From: Margaritispora aquatica
Taxonomy: Eukaryota > Ascomycota > Leotiomycetes > Helotiales > Discinellaceae
DNA length: 64,000 bases
Direction: 5' to 3'
Assembly: GCA_007644065.1 (NCBI GenBank)
Contig: VJWN01000001.1
Span: forward strand, 2,184,340 to 2,248,339
Shown here: positions 47,670-58,662 of the stretch, piece after piece
Layout of the letters: every line of letters starts with the position of its first letter
Numbering within the stretch: position 1 is the stretch's first letter
Program-made: the position numbers and the translations under genes
Notes under the pieces: generated by a model
The model's input: the letters and a program-made list of their open reading frames with translations, nothing else
Database searches by the model: none
What the model was told of the DNA's origin: nothing

Positions 47670-48597
47670 TGTGGGATATTTTCAGACGTATGATAGGGGC
47701 TCTTAGTGACAGGATTTGAAGACTTGATTCTAGACTTCCGTACGGCTGCCCTGAAGAACTTTCACGGTCTTAAGACATTTCCGCAGGTGTCACTTGTATG
47801 TTGCGGACAAGTATATTACATGAGATGTGGTTGCGTTAGGGTAACTGCCATCTCTATGAAGACAATGCCAGCCCAGATCTCGAGTCATAGAAACAAACTA
47901 GCTGGTGATTACGCTAATGTATTTCTGGCTGTGTGAAAGGGTTTTTGAGTCTAGAAGAGCCACGAACATGATCATGAAAGGATCAATCGGTGATTTGGCG
48001 AATAGATTGAGCGTTGAGATTCAGTTTCACCCTCTTGTGTCAACATGCGAGTGGGGGCGACTTTACATATGCAAACCAGAAGTTGATACAATTTCAATAA
48101 ATTAACATTTCCGTCGTTTGTTTAAGGCACATAATGCTTAAGTCTTTGTCACAAGCCAACTCTATTTTCTACATTGAGTTCCCAAAATGAGTCGTATCGA
48201 TTGTGGAATTCGACTTTGACTTACTATAAACAAGCGAGGTCATACGATTTTGTCCCCGTTCAAATGAATCTGGATTCCCCCATGTTGACCTCCACCTCGG
48301 CTATATGACTCCATGTCTTATATTAACCATGGAGACTCGACTTCTCTCAACGTTTGTTTCAGTGATCAGAGACAAATCAACGATAAGAGGCAAACTCCGT
48401 CGCCTAATCTTAAAAAATAAGATCACACGAAAGGCAGTCGAGATATTGTGTTCGTCTCAAAAATCCAAAAGCAGATGGTCAAATCTTCGATTAGTTGAAG
48501 TCGGAGGCAATGGAAAGACTATGAGTACTGCGCAGCCAGCAACGACAAGTTCGTTCTCTTCTCATCTCATACCACACTACCAATCTTACTTTACAAA
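47670..48597. other. Intergenic region, promoters on both sides
   Basis: Lies between the split minus-strand gene and the secreted-protein gene on the plus strand, so both promoters should be here. Small frames at 47706-48105 and 48305-48601 show no domain. Confidence 0.4.
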
Positions 48598-49639
48598 ATG
48601 AAGACTTGTATCATCCTCCAAACTTTGGTTGCTGTTGTCGTAGCGTTACAAAATGGTAATGCACCAGATGTGTCCAGGAGGTTCTCTGAAACTATAACAA
48701 GGGTTACCACCAAGTCTCAAGGTATTAAACATTGTCTATTTGTCCTTATATCTCCAAGCTCTTGATTCTGAATCTCAACAACCGATTTCGAGTATTGACC
48801 TGGCTACTATAGTCCCCGAGTTAGAGCGTTCTGCTTCTAAAACGCCAGAGCCCAAGAATTCGTTTTCGAAGGATACGACCAAGTCTAAAGGTATTCACCA
48901 TTCTTCTATTCATCTTGATATCTCCACCTTTCTGGTCTTGACTATTGACGCGGCCACTCCAGTCCCTAACCTTGAGCCATCCACTGTCAGACGTCTATCC
49001 AGTATATCATCAGCACCTCGGAATCAAGAACTGGGAGGACCAACTCTCAAACCATCCCCCAGCTCTAAATCCAACAATGGCAAGGAAGCAGACGCGTCCA
49101 CCAAATCAGGAATCCCAAAGCCAACAGCCGTTCCAGCAGCAGCATGCAATACCATCTTCAACAATAGCACATACGCGAACCAGAACTCCCTCGGCCAGAA
49201 ACTAAATGTCGCAAATACAGCCACGTGCTACAGTTTCTGCCTCCTCAACCCCCATTGCCAAGCCTACCTCTATGGCACCGACCTGTGTTGCTACATCTTT
49301 GCGAACACGTTCGCGCAAATCAACCCACCTGTCGCGCCGGGGGCCGGGGGCAGTCTTTGGAACGATTTCAACTGCCCACGCAGGCAAATATGCTACGTAC
49401 AAGCCGCTGGCTCCGACCTTGCGACAAAGCATCTCATCTCCACGCAAGCGGTGCCCGGAAACCAGGACTGTAGACGGGCCTGCGCGGGACATCTAAGGTG
49501 CAGGGCTTTTGCTTTCAGCCCTACCAGTACTAGCTGCGAGCTTTACGATGCTGAGGTTTCACTTCTTGGCGTTGATTATACTACCACCCTCAATACTGGT
49601 AAGTACTGGTCTGAGATAGGGTGTGAGTCGCAAGGTTAG
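48598..49639 (+). CDS. Secreted cysteine-rich protein, PAN/Apple-like
   Basis: Three exons, 48598-48721, 48813-48890 and 48963-49639, give 292 aa. An alternative donor at 48655 would shorten exon 1, and intron 2 (72 bases) may be retained because it keeps frame. The start MKTCIILQTLVAVVVALQ is a signal peptide. A Ser/Thr/Pro/Lys-rich linker follows. From about residue 145 the protein has two cysteine-rich modules: CNTIFNNSTYANQNSLG with CYSFCLLNPHCQAYLYG, and CYVQAAGSDLATKHL with CRRACAGHLRCRAFAFSPT and SCELYDAEV. The pattern of CxxxC followed by a CxAF/CxAY block and a late CELY resembles PAN/Apple-type folds of fungal cell-surface proteins; these bind carbohydrate or protein. No membrane or GPI end, so it is probably released or wall-bound. 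Exon 2 with its intron is a degenerate copy of the preceding unit. Confidence 0.75.
48708..48970 (+). repeat. Tandem duplication of an exon-intron unit
   Basis: The stretch from ACCACCAAGTCT through the intron to TCCCCGAGTTAGAG is repeated as ACGACCAAGTCT to TCCCTAACCTTGAG, offset by about 168 bases. Both copies carry GGTATT at the donor, CTTGATATCTCCA-like sequence inside the intron and TCCC after the acceptor. The second copy is about 20 bases shorter. Confidence 0.7.
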
Positions 49640-51343
49640 GTGATTGGGTTCCATGAGTAGATATCCCCTAGATAGTCTGCTTTGTGCCGAATGTACCAGA
49701 CGAAAGGGAGGATTGAATTTACTCCTAAAAGAGAGTTGGTCAGCAGCATTGCAGGTAGTGCATCTTCATGGTGGAAATAAGGAGTTTAAAATATCATCAA
49801 AATGTCCAAGAATGAATAGCGTGTAAATTCAAGTTTATTCTCCTGGAGTATATCTTTATAAAAAAAAAGCTTGAATGATGAACGTGAACGTAACTGCAAC
49901 CCAGCAATGCCTTCCACTTTGATGGCACATTCTGTATCCCAATGCATCCATCGCTTCTCGCGTCAGTCCGCAACCAAGGTAGCCCCACAAAGTAACAGAA
50001 ACACATCTGATTGACGAAAGAGCTCTTGCTACCAAACACAATATATACAGATTCTTTTGCCCTCTCATTTACGTGTTCAATAGAGTGTTTAGGTACAAAG
50101 TTTACAAGGCAATCCACAAAGCAATGTTGTTTAGGCCCCCCCCCCCCCCCCCCCCCGCACCCCCCAAAATAGAATAGATGGTCTGCGTGTAAACTCGGAG
50201 CAAATCTTTTTGGGGTTGAGGATATGGGAAATGAGAGTTTGATTTATATCGAGTTATCGAGATCTCGCTTCTCGTGCCTTTTCAAGCTGGTGGTGATGAC
50301 GCTTGCAGGACAAACAAACAACAGCATGAACAAAAGATTGTGAACCACCATTTAGCCCAAACAAAACTAGCTATTAGCGCAATCCAGAAAATCCACTCCA
50401 CTCCACAAACTCCACTGGAAGCACAAATCCAGATTAACAAGTAGACGCACCCACCTATACATGCTTCAAAAGAGAACAAAGCATACAGCAACGATGCTGG
50501 CAAACAACACCAGAGAACCCATTCACTTGAATGGTTGTATCTGCAAATAGCACATGAAGAGAACCAGGTAGCACAGACGCCCACAACGCCAAGGCTCATG
50601 AGTGATGACTTTTTTCATACTTATCTGCCCCCCAGATGCCACTATCGAACCACTCTTGCTTCATGAATTACACCAACATACATACAAGAAGTGCACACAC
50701 ACCCAACCCATTCCAACCATGCATCCACCGCTGCATCGCATCTCAGTCCTTCCCAAGACTAAGTAGCTGCAAACCTGACTGAAAGCGAGTATGAAGTCTC
50801 CTATTGCTCTGGACATTGCTCATCCGCAGTAGCAGTGGCAGAATCGTAGAAACTTCCTCTCCTGCATATTCCATGCCCACATCAACTCCAAGAGCGCCAA
50901 ACGCCAGTCCAACGCCCCTTCAGCCAGCAGATCCTTAGATCCGTGACAAAAATAAGCACCACCCTACTTATCTGCCATCTTGAGGCAGATGACCCATCCT
51001 ATCCTATGCTCCCTAGAACCATTTATTCCACAGAAAATCCACAGAACGCAAATACTCAAACACAATGCAGAGCTCACCAAGCCCTTCTTAATCTTCCCTA
51101 CATCCATCTAGCTAGCTTATTGACCATAATAGGAAAACGTGCTTGTGATATGAAAGATAATAGTCTCCGGGGTATCCGATCTTTGGAACAAAGACAAATC
51201 ATGATGCGAAACAAAAGAAATAAAATGTAAAAAGAGTGACCAACTTTCCGCCTTGATCCATTTCGCTAAACGCCTTATCCATGTTGTGAAGAGTCGCCAT
51301 TTTGAGAAGTGAAAGCTCGAACTAAACCAGCGATTTACTCCTA
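49640..51343. other. Intergenic region with a C21 tract
   Basis: Between convergent genes. A 105-codon Cys/Trp-rich minus frame (50282-50599) has no conserved pattern and was not called. The poly-C tract lies at 50136-50156. Confidence 0.45.
50136..50156. repeat. Poly-C tract of 21 bases
   Basis: An uninterrupted run of 21 C on the plus strand, followed by GCACCCCCC. It is the longest homopolymer in the window. Its length is likely to vary between strains and may be inexact in the assembly. Confidence 0.9.
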
Positions 51344-54311
51344 TCATTGAGGTGGCTGCTGATAGTGCTGAGGCATATGGGTTTGCTGCTGCTGCTGCTG
51401 CTGCTGCTGCTGAGGCATGGGATGTTGCTGTGGTTGGTGGTGCTGTTGAGGCATCGGAGGCTGCTGAGGTTGCTGGAGCCTTTCTCCTTGAATAGGCTGA
51501 GGTTGATCTTCTCGTCGAAGATCAATACTCTTACCTCGGAAGCCAAGACCCATTGACAGGCGATCAGTAGAAGCAGGTGGGCTCTTATTTCTATCCTTGT
51601 CAGAATCTCTCTCCTCACGCTTCTCCCGAATCTTGTTCTTGAACCAGCCTAGTGGACCCTTCTTCTCCTCAGGACTGCCAACAGCAAACGCACTACTGTC
51701 ATGGCTGGAACTCATATGAGCACCAACAAGTGTAGTCTCTGAGTTTGCCGGAACAGTGTCACCAGTGAAGCTCTTTCGGGGACGGGAACTGCCAATTGAG
51801 CTGGTACTTGCTCCGAGACCATTATCAGCTCCGAGACCCTTTCTTGGAGTGAGAGAATGTCCGAGGGACTGCGAATTATCTCGGTGCCTCGACAGTCTCC
51901 ATCTAGAACGTTTCTCCTTTTGCTCAGCAGCAAATGCCTCATCAATCTGATGGTCTGCATCCGAGATCTCATTGCCAGAAGACCGTGAGTGGAGTGAAGA
52001 TCCTGGTGATGCAGGCTTGAGTCCTCCTTCCAATGGTGGTGGGGGTGGCATACCGTCGACTTGTGAGATGGCACGTGGGGATCGTTCAGCACGAGGTGTT
52101 TCTGTCAATGGTGGAGTTGCTTCATCCAATGTCTGAATCTTTGAGGCTGATGGGATTGATTCTAGCACTGGGTGTTCGACTTTCTCCTCAGCTGGTGGAA
52201 GTCCAGGTGACAAAGCGGGAGTATGGGAATGAAGAGATTGAGTAGAACTCTGAGCACTAGGATTAGAGCTGCTAGGGATACGCTTCTTCCTCAACTTGTT
52301 TGGTTGTCTCTTTTCTCCACCATCTGTTGGCGATCTTGCAAACAGTCCTGAGACACTCCGTCCTGTAGTAGGTGTTGGTGTATTAGGTTCTCCGAGTAGT
52401 TTTTCCTGACTTGTGACTGCAGATGTGATTATTGAAGAGGGAGCAAGGCTTCGGGGTCCAGTAGCAGTGGTAGGCGTGTCATCAGAGGTAGGATTTTTTA
52501 GCTGTGTTTGGGCCCTGGTGGATGGTGATAGAGCACGAGGAGAAGCTTGTGGGCTTTGGAAAGCTCCATTATTGGGAGATGTTGATCCAGAGTGCTTTTG
52601 AATTCGACTTGACGATAGAGCTGGTGATCGCTTCGAAGGAAGAGTGTTGCTTCGCCCTAAACCTCCACTTGGCGTATTCGTCAATGAAGCACCATAAGCG
52701 GGGCTTGCTGGGCTCGGCGCACCATTAGATTGCCTCGAGTGTTTTGACGACACCGACACGTTACGTCGAACTCCTCCAAACTTTCGAACGCTATCAGCAC
52801 CCGCACTAGCATTCGATGCACTTCTTGCAACGCCATTCTTTGACTTGCCAGGAGTACTTGGAGTACCTGGCGGAGGCGTACCACCATTCTGAACTTCATG
52901 GACTGTCTGCTCATCCGCCGCAGTTCCTCGCATACCGATCAGGAAATGATCTTGGTTTTCGATCAAGAAGATCAACACGTCTTGACTCAAACGATACTCG
53001 AGAGGCGCCATATCATGGTTCGGATGTGACAGCATTCCAGGTTGAAAGATAGCAGCTAAGTTCTGGGACGTCATCCTGTTCTCATCTGCTTTCGAAGCGA
53101 AGACAGCTAACAGATCTAGGATATAGAGCAAAAGTTGACGATTCAGAGGAGGTAGCTCCGTAATCAGCTGCTGATACGTTGAGATGGCCAGTCCAATATT
53201 AAAGTTGTCTTGTACTTGCGGGCCTTCAGTATCACCCACTGCCGCCATGGTGTGACCTCGAAGCGGGTCACGAAATCTCTCATACAGATCCAGCGGAACG
53301 ATGGGTTCAGGGAGCTGATTGAGGTATCTTCTCAGTACGTTAGCAGCATCATGAACAGTATATCCTGCCCAGTCTAGGCCTTTTCCATAACGGTCAGGTG
53401 AGTCGAAGATGGTTCTCAATTCTTTGATCCGCTTTTCTGACCCACTCAGGCGAAAGATACCTTCGACATTTGTTGCTGATGCAGAGGTTAGCAAGCATAC
53501 GCTGAAGTCGACGACATCAACACGCACCTTTCTCTTTGAGATACACGCCGCACTTAGCAACCACGATTGGAACATAGCCATAGATATAGCTTTTTCCTTC
53601 TCCGTCTACGAGCGAGATGGCAACGTTTGCGTACGTGATGCTCTGTCTGAGAGGCACTCCGAAGATCCCTGGAAGTTCTTGTACTAGATATTCAGGTTCA
53701 GTATTTTGTTTAGTTAATGGCAAGACACGTGCAGCGTAGCTGTCAGGCAGGCAGGGGAGAGCTTCTGTTCTCTTTGCAGCAAGTGTGGGTTCTTCTGAAT
53801 CACCACTTTGAAAATGCTCCTTTAGCTGTGCATTTGGACTCCATGATGCACGCTTGTTGCTCATGGCCGGTTTGCGGCATGGCCAAAGAAGCACAATCTT
53901 TGAGCGGATACAATCCATACCTTGCTGCACAGCTGCAGGAAGGAGTTCTGAGAAACGCTTGTTCCCGTTATGACTAGAATCCACAGCTTTCCTACAATCT
54001 GGGGTACCATCGCTTAGAGGAGAGACCTTATCCATTGCACTCTCTGCAAAGATCCCAAACGCAGGATTCCAGCGCATAGTCTTTGGCGCGGGCAACAAAG
54101 AAGATGGGAAAACGAAAGACTTGTAGCAAAATGTGGATGATTTACCCAGAGGCTCTGCAGGTTTTTGAACAGGTCTGAATGTCTTCCACCAATTCTTCAA
54201 GGCCTGTTTGGTGGGAGGGGATGTTGCTTGCCCAGCTGAGGGGACTGGAGCAGGCTGAGGACCGCCATGGGCTCTCTGCGAGCTGGACGGGCCTTGGAAA
54301 TCGGAATTCAT
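51344..54311 (-). CDS. Rho GTPase-activating protein, SAC7-like
   Basis: Two minus-strand exons, 54311-53528 and 53475-51344, give 971 aa. The intron has a GTGCGT donor, a TTGCTAACC branch site and a CAG acceptor. The RhoGAP domain runs from about 215 to 430: GIFGVPLRQSITYANVAIS, YVPIVVAKCGVYLKEK, then the arginine finger in EGIFRLSGSEKRI (Arg270), ANVLRRYLNQLPEPIVP and NLAAIFQPGMLSHP. This matches fungal Sac7/Bag7 relatives, which inactivate Rho1 and so regulate cell-wall integrity and actin polarity. The start SSSQRAHGG..ALKNWWKTF is also typical. Residues 56-210 are open but unlike Sac7; they may be a long intron in frame (donor GTAAAT near 54147). The C-terminal 480 residues are Ser/Pro-rich and disordered, ending with a glutamine run (about 950-959) coded by a CAG repeat. 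Confidence 0.85.
51385..51412. repeat. GCT/CAG trinucleotide repeat in the RhoGAP coding region
   Basis: About nine CTG units on the plus strand, read as CAG (Gln) on the coding strand. It encodes the polyglutamine run near the C-terminus and could vary in length. Confidence 0.85.
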
Positions 54312-54884
54312 GATGATTTGAACGAATTCGATCTTGCTGAATATTGATTTGCCTCTGTCTTTTGATTTATGATCAGAAAACGCGCAATGGACTTGAGAGT
54401 CCGGCTCAAGTTGTGGTTGTGAACCAGGCTGCAGGCTTTGGATCGATCTATGTGGTGAAAGTGCTTCGGCAGATGGATTTCCTTGCTCTCTGCTTGACGC
54501 AAGAGACGGCAGAGTATCTAGAGGACGCGATTAAAGCTGTATGAGTGTCGAGAAGGTCTGCGATCAAGTTCTAAGGACGGTGGTAGGCAGATCGCAGGGC
54601 GCAAGACGCGACCGGGGAAATGAAGTAAGCGCTGCAAGGCGAGACCGGTCGGATTCGAGTGCAAAGCTGTAACAGACGCCGAGGGAAGCTATGGAGCGAT
54701 TTGGAATAAGACGTTGAAGGCGTCAGACGCACACTCGTTGGGTGAATGTTGTTACCAGTATCGAGTTTGATGTTGAGGTTCGAGTCGAAGTTGAAGTTGC
54801 AGCAGCTCCTCCTGTCCCTCCCAAGACGCTACGCCAAATTCGCCTCTTTTTAGCCCTGCTGCTGCTGCTGCCCTTTTGCCTGCC

Positions 54885-54914
54885 CAGCCCAGCCCAGCCC
54901 AGCCCTGCCCTGCC
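54885..54914. repeat. CCCAG/CCCTG pentanucleotide repeat
   Basis: Tandem CCCAG units passing into CCCTG units, in the RhoGAP upstream region. Confidence 0.75.
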
Positions 54915-55813
54915 CTCAATCTCATTTGATTTGCATATGGGGAAGTTAAATCTTCAGGATGCCTGCTGACCAGCCAACTTTCAACTTTCATGCACCATAG
55001 GTAGGTAGGTAGGCTCTGAGTTGAGGGTTTATTGGAGGGTTGGATTTTGTTTTCACTTCTTGAATTTTAGCTATTAATCGACACAAATGTCTTGTGGGAT
55101 TGGTGTCTAATTATGGGAGGATGTGGATGATTGGGTAGTATTCTGATGGTTGGAGGTGGAGGTGGGGAGCTGGAGTTGGAGTTGTGTATTCCATTCCATA
55201 CAAGTTTATTTGTGTTGGTTCAGTTCAATCCTAAACAGCTGTCTGTCTGTCGGTGTGTCTGTCTTGTCGTGTCTGTCTTGTCTGTCTTAATGTCTGAATC
55301 TTGGGTACAAGACAGTCTGTAAACATGGAGGAGGTACGAGGTCGACAGTTACTGGATACTGGATACTGGAGACTGGAGACGGGAGACTGGATTTACCTTT
55401 ATTTTTAGATTCAGTCCAGTCATTGTGCAGCAGCAGCAGCAGCTCAACGGTCACGACGATCCAAGGTACCTCATATATGTACCTATCTATGTACCTGACG
55501 GAAAAGAAATCCCTAGTATGCATGTATCGGCATTTAAAATTGGCATCTGGATTATTGGATTTCAGCTCTAGATAGATATTCAGATGGTAATTTTCCTAGC
55601 GTAGAAGTATGATTACGCTGGACCCTTATGTTACACACATCTCAAATTGAGTTTGGTTTTTGAATCGTGGTGATGTTGATCTCGTGGGTGGGTGGTCGTG
55701 GTGGTGGTGGGTGATGGTTGGAGAGGTTCCCATGGTTCGTTCATTGCCCCTCAAAGAGGCGTGGTGAAAGTTCGGCTTGGCCCATATGGAAGATGGAAGC
55801 GGAGCCTTGTACG

Positions 55814-55858
55814 ACTGACTGTGCGACTGACTGACTGTGCGACTCGACTGTGCGACTG
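55814..55858. repeat. GACTGACT / GTGCGACT compound repeat
   Basis: Alternating GACTGACT and GTGCGACT blocks repeat three times with small changes. Confidence 0.7.
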
Positions 55859-56211
55859 GAACTGGACCGTGCTAGAGAGACCAGAAAGCAAAGACCCCGA
55901 GAGCCAGAGACAAAAACACAGATACAGATCATCGGCCAAAAAACAAGGTTTACCTCCGTTAGCGTGGATGGTCCCAGCCCCAGCCAAGCCCAGTCCGGCC
56001 CGGAAACTCGCCTAAATTCTGCAGAGCTTGGAGACAGAGAAAGCGACTCGAAGTTTGAAGTTCATCCTAAGTCCCAAGGAAAAAAACCTAGAAGCTAGCT
56101 ATCCACCATCAACCTCCATCACCACTCTCGACTTCAATCTATTGTCAGACTCAGTCATCGTCTACTTCTATCTACCAAATACCCAATTATAATCTGCCAA
56201 CTGTAGTCAAG

Positions 56212-56883
56212 ATGGATGGGTGAGTGCTCGAAGGGGACACAAGGGGTAGTGGTGTATCGAGAGACAGCTGGCTAACCAAAGTCAACAGAATGGGTTTATC
56301 CGCCGCTGAGCAGCGTGAGCTCCAATCCCGCATGGAGAAGAAGCAGATGAAGGAGTTCATGGGTGTAAGTGTTTCATCAACTCCAGTGCTCTCTCTACAA
56401 GCTCCCTTGAGCTCCACGTCCACGGTCAAATACGGGGTTGGCACGAAAACAATCCAAAGTCTCGCCCTCTGCGAACTGCGCAGACTCTCAATACGAGCAT
56501 CTCGAATCCTTCGCCAGGCTCACCTTAATCAATCTCAAACACACACACACACGCATACACAAGTCCAAAACCAAGCTTTTGCCCTACTTGCTTGCGCACA
56601 TCATATAGGAGGACCACAAACAAAAAAAACTGCGCCTCAGAAAATTGTCTAGACACGTCACTAACTTCTCTCTCTTTCTTCCCACCAACAGATGTTCTCC
56701 AACCTCGTAAGCCACTGCTTCGACTCCTGCGTCGACGACTTCACCACCAAATCCCTGATCCAGCGCGAGACCGGCTGCGTGACCCGTTGCGTGCAGAAGT
56801 TCATGGCGGGCAGCGAAAGGATCTCGCAGCGATTCGGCGAGCAGCAGGCACAGATGATGAACCAACCACCTCCTGGACGTTAG
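56212..56883 (+). CDS. TIM9: Mitochondrial import inner-membrane translocase subunit Tim9
   Basis: Three exons, 56212-56219, 56289-56364 and 56692-56883, give 91 aa, the family length. Exon 1 has only 8 bases (ATG GAT GG). The protein begins [21 protein letters not shown], then [14 protein letters not shown], and carries the twin CX3C motif: Cys37-Cys41 (CFDSC) and Cys57-Cys61 (CVTRC), with DDFTTKSL between them and [13 protein letters not shown] after. These features identify Tim9, which forms a hexameric chaperone with Tim10 in the intermembrane space and escorts carrier and beta-barrel precursors. The cysteines are oxidised by the Mia40 relay on import. The second intron is unusually long for this genome (327 bases) and contains a CA microsatellite near 56539-56553. 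Confidence 0.96.
56539..56553. repeat. CA dinucleotide microsatellite in TIM9 intron 2
   Basis: Seven or so CA units inside the second TIM9 intron, followed by GCATACACA. Confidence 0.75.
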
Positions 56884-58662
56884 ATTGGGATTGGCGGAGT
56901 GGGAGTGGGCGTTGTAAATCATGAGGTGGAGGAAAGGCACGGATGGATACGATGTTTGTAGAGCTGAGATGCAATGCGATGAATACAATGGGTTGTACGA
57001 TACGTGTGTGGATTAGGGAGACTTCTTGTATGGTAGACGACCTACCTAGGGAAAGGAAAAAGGGTTAGGATAGGTCCATGCATCTGGAGCTGCTAAAGCA
57101 CAGATGAGCGGGCATCACGAATGAGAGACATTCAACTCCTGTACAACTGCAATTGAGCACATCGGCTATCGTTTGATTTTCCGAGCACGGTGGAGCTCCC
57201 CAATGTGAGCAAGCAAGCCCATTCAGCATGCAATGACAAGTTTGGAGAAGCCGAGCACTGGCACTAAGGACCGAGTCAACTGAAACTCTACTCTGGACTT
57301 GACCTGACTTGATACGGGAGCAATTAAGAGATAAGAGATGCTGTGTTTGTATCTGGTCTGGACACCTGGTTGACTTTGATGCCTCACTCTACCTCCCTAC
57401 CTACCTACCTACCTACCTTACCCACCTACTTCCCTCCTACTTACCTACATATCCAATCACCCTCCTCCATCTCATCTCACCTCACCCAGCTCACTCCAAT
57501 CCCATCCAATTCACATCATTCACATTCAACTGACATTCACATTAGCTTTACCAACCCTACCTTGCCTTGCCTTGCCTTGCCTTGCCTCACCCTACCTTAC
57601 CCTACCTCAGCTCACTTCACATACCTCACCTCACCTCACCTCGCCTACCTTCTTCCCATCACTCAACCCAACGTCTTTCTCGTCCCTTCCAACCACCACC
57701 TACCTCACCACATGCATCCCCACTTCACTTCACATCACTTCACATCACTTCACATCACTTCACTTCACTACACTACACTTCCTCCTCCTCCTGATAATCA
57801 ACTAGCTACTATAGGCGCATAAGGTATTTATTGATTGTCATACATGCTCAATCAAGTAAGTCGGCCTTGAGTTTCAAAGATCAATGAGAGGAACTATCAG
57901 GCCAACAGCAGCAGCTCAGTAATTACCAAATTCGCGCTCACATTGCACGACTTGGTGTCTGTGCATGCAACTACCTCTCTGCCAGCCCCAAATCAAAATC
58001 TAAACATTAAAACCAAAATGAAAACCACACTTCGTGTGAATGATACGAACATAAACATAAACTGAACATGAAATGAACACACCTAAAGCAACATGTAAGA
58101 AAGAATGCAGGATATGTATCTTTGGAATTCCATAATCGTAGTTGTCCGTATGCCTAACTATATCCATCAACCACAATATATCTGAATACACCACAATTAT
58201 CCCATCACCATCTTCGGTTTCTATTCAAACAGACGAGCAAGCCAGACATCCCTCCCTAGCCTTGTCTCTATTGTAGCTTCTCCTCTCTTGGAAACCCCAC
58301 CATAAAATCATACGCGCGATGCGTCTTCACTGTCCACGACTAAGCGAACTTAGGTATCCAGGCCCCATTATCCATCCCCCAAAATTCTAAATCCATCCCA
58401 GGACATCCATTGGACGAGATCTGAGAGAACATTCCCTGGCCGTTAAAGTCGTGTCGTGATAAGGAGAGTCATCAGTTGGTATCCTTTTTGTCTTCCGTTT
58501 CCCCCATATGCCAAACGCCAGAAACGCTATGCGATAATGCAACAATTTATGCTCGCGTCAAAATCAAAAAAATAAAAATATTCAAAAACATTCTGCTCGT
58601 ATCCATACAATGCTCAGTTCAAAAAGCCTTCGAAGCGGTGAGCTCTTCATCTCGTGCTTTGA
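56884..58662. other. Intergenic region with long pyrimidine-rich repeats
   Basis: Lies between the convergent TIM9 and cell-wall protein genes. From about 57390 to 57790 the plus strand is almost purely C/T/A tandem repeats. No gene is supported; frames here are repeat artefacts. Confidence 0.55.
57391..57790. repeat. Pyrimidine-rich compound minisatellite region
   Basis: A series of short tandem arrays: CTAC tetramers (57392-57418), CCTTG pentamers (57562-57587), CTCAC-type units (57632-57650) and ACTTCACATC 10-mers (57721-57770), with related CAYC sequence between. The strand asymmetry is strong, with very few G on the plus strand outside the CCTTG units. Confidence 0.8.

Larger units (their letters stand above)
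54312..56211. other. Divergent intergenic region rich in simple repeats
   Basis: Holds the promoters of the RhoGAP gene (-) and TIM9 (+). Simple repeats are dense: CTG at 54857-54871, CCCAG pentamers about 54885-54905, GTAG tetramers near 55000-55012, GTCT-type repeats 55242-55290, CTGGATA/CTGGAGA near 55345-55392 and GACTGACT/GTGCGACT near 55814-55858. No gene is supported. Confidence 0.5.

Noticed and set aside
50282..50599. Cys/Trp/Leu-rich 105-codon minus frame
   Set aside because: It is hydrophobic by composition only, without conserved spacing; no start context or upstream exon.
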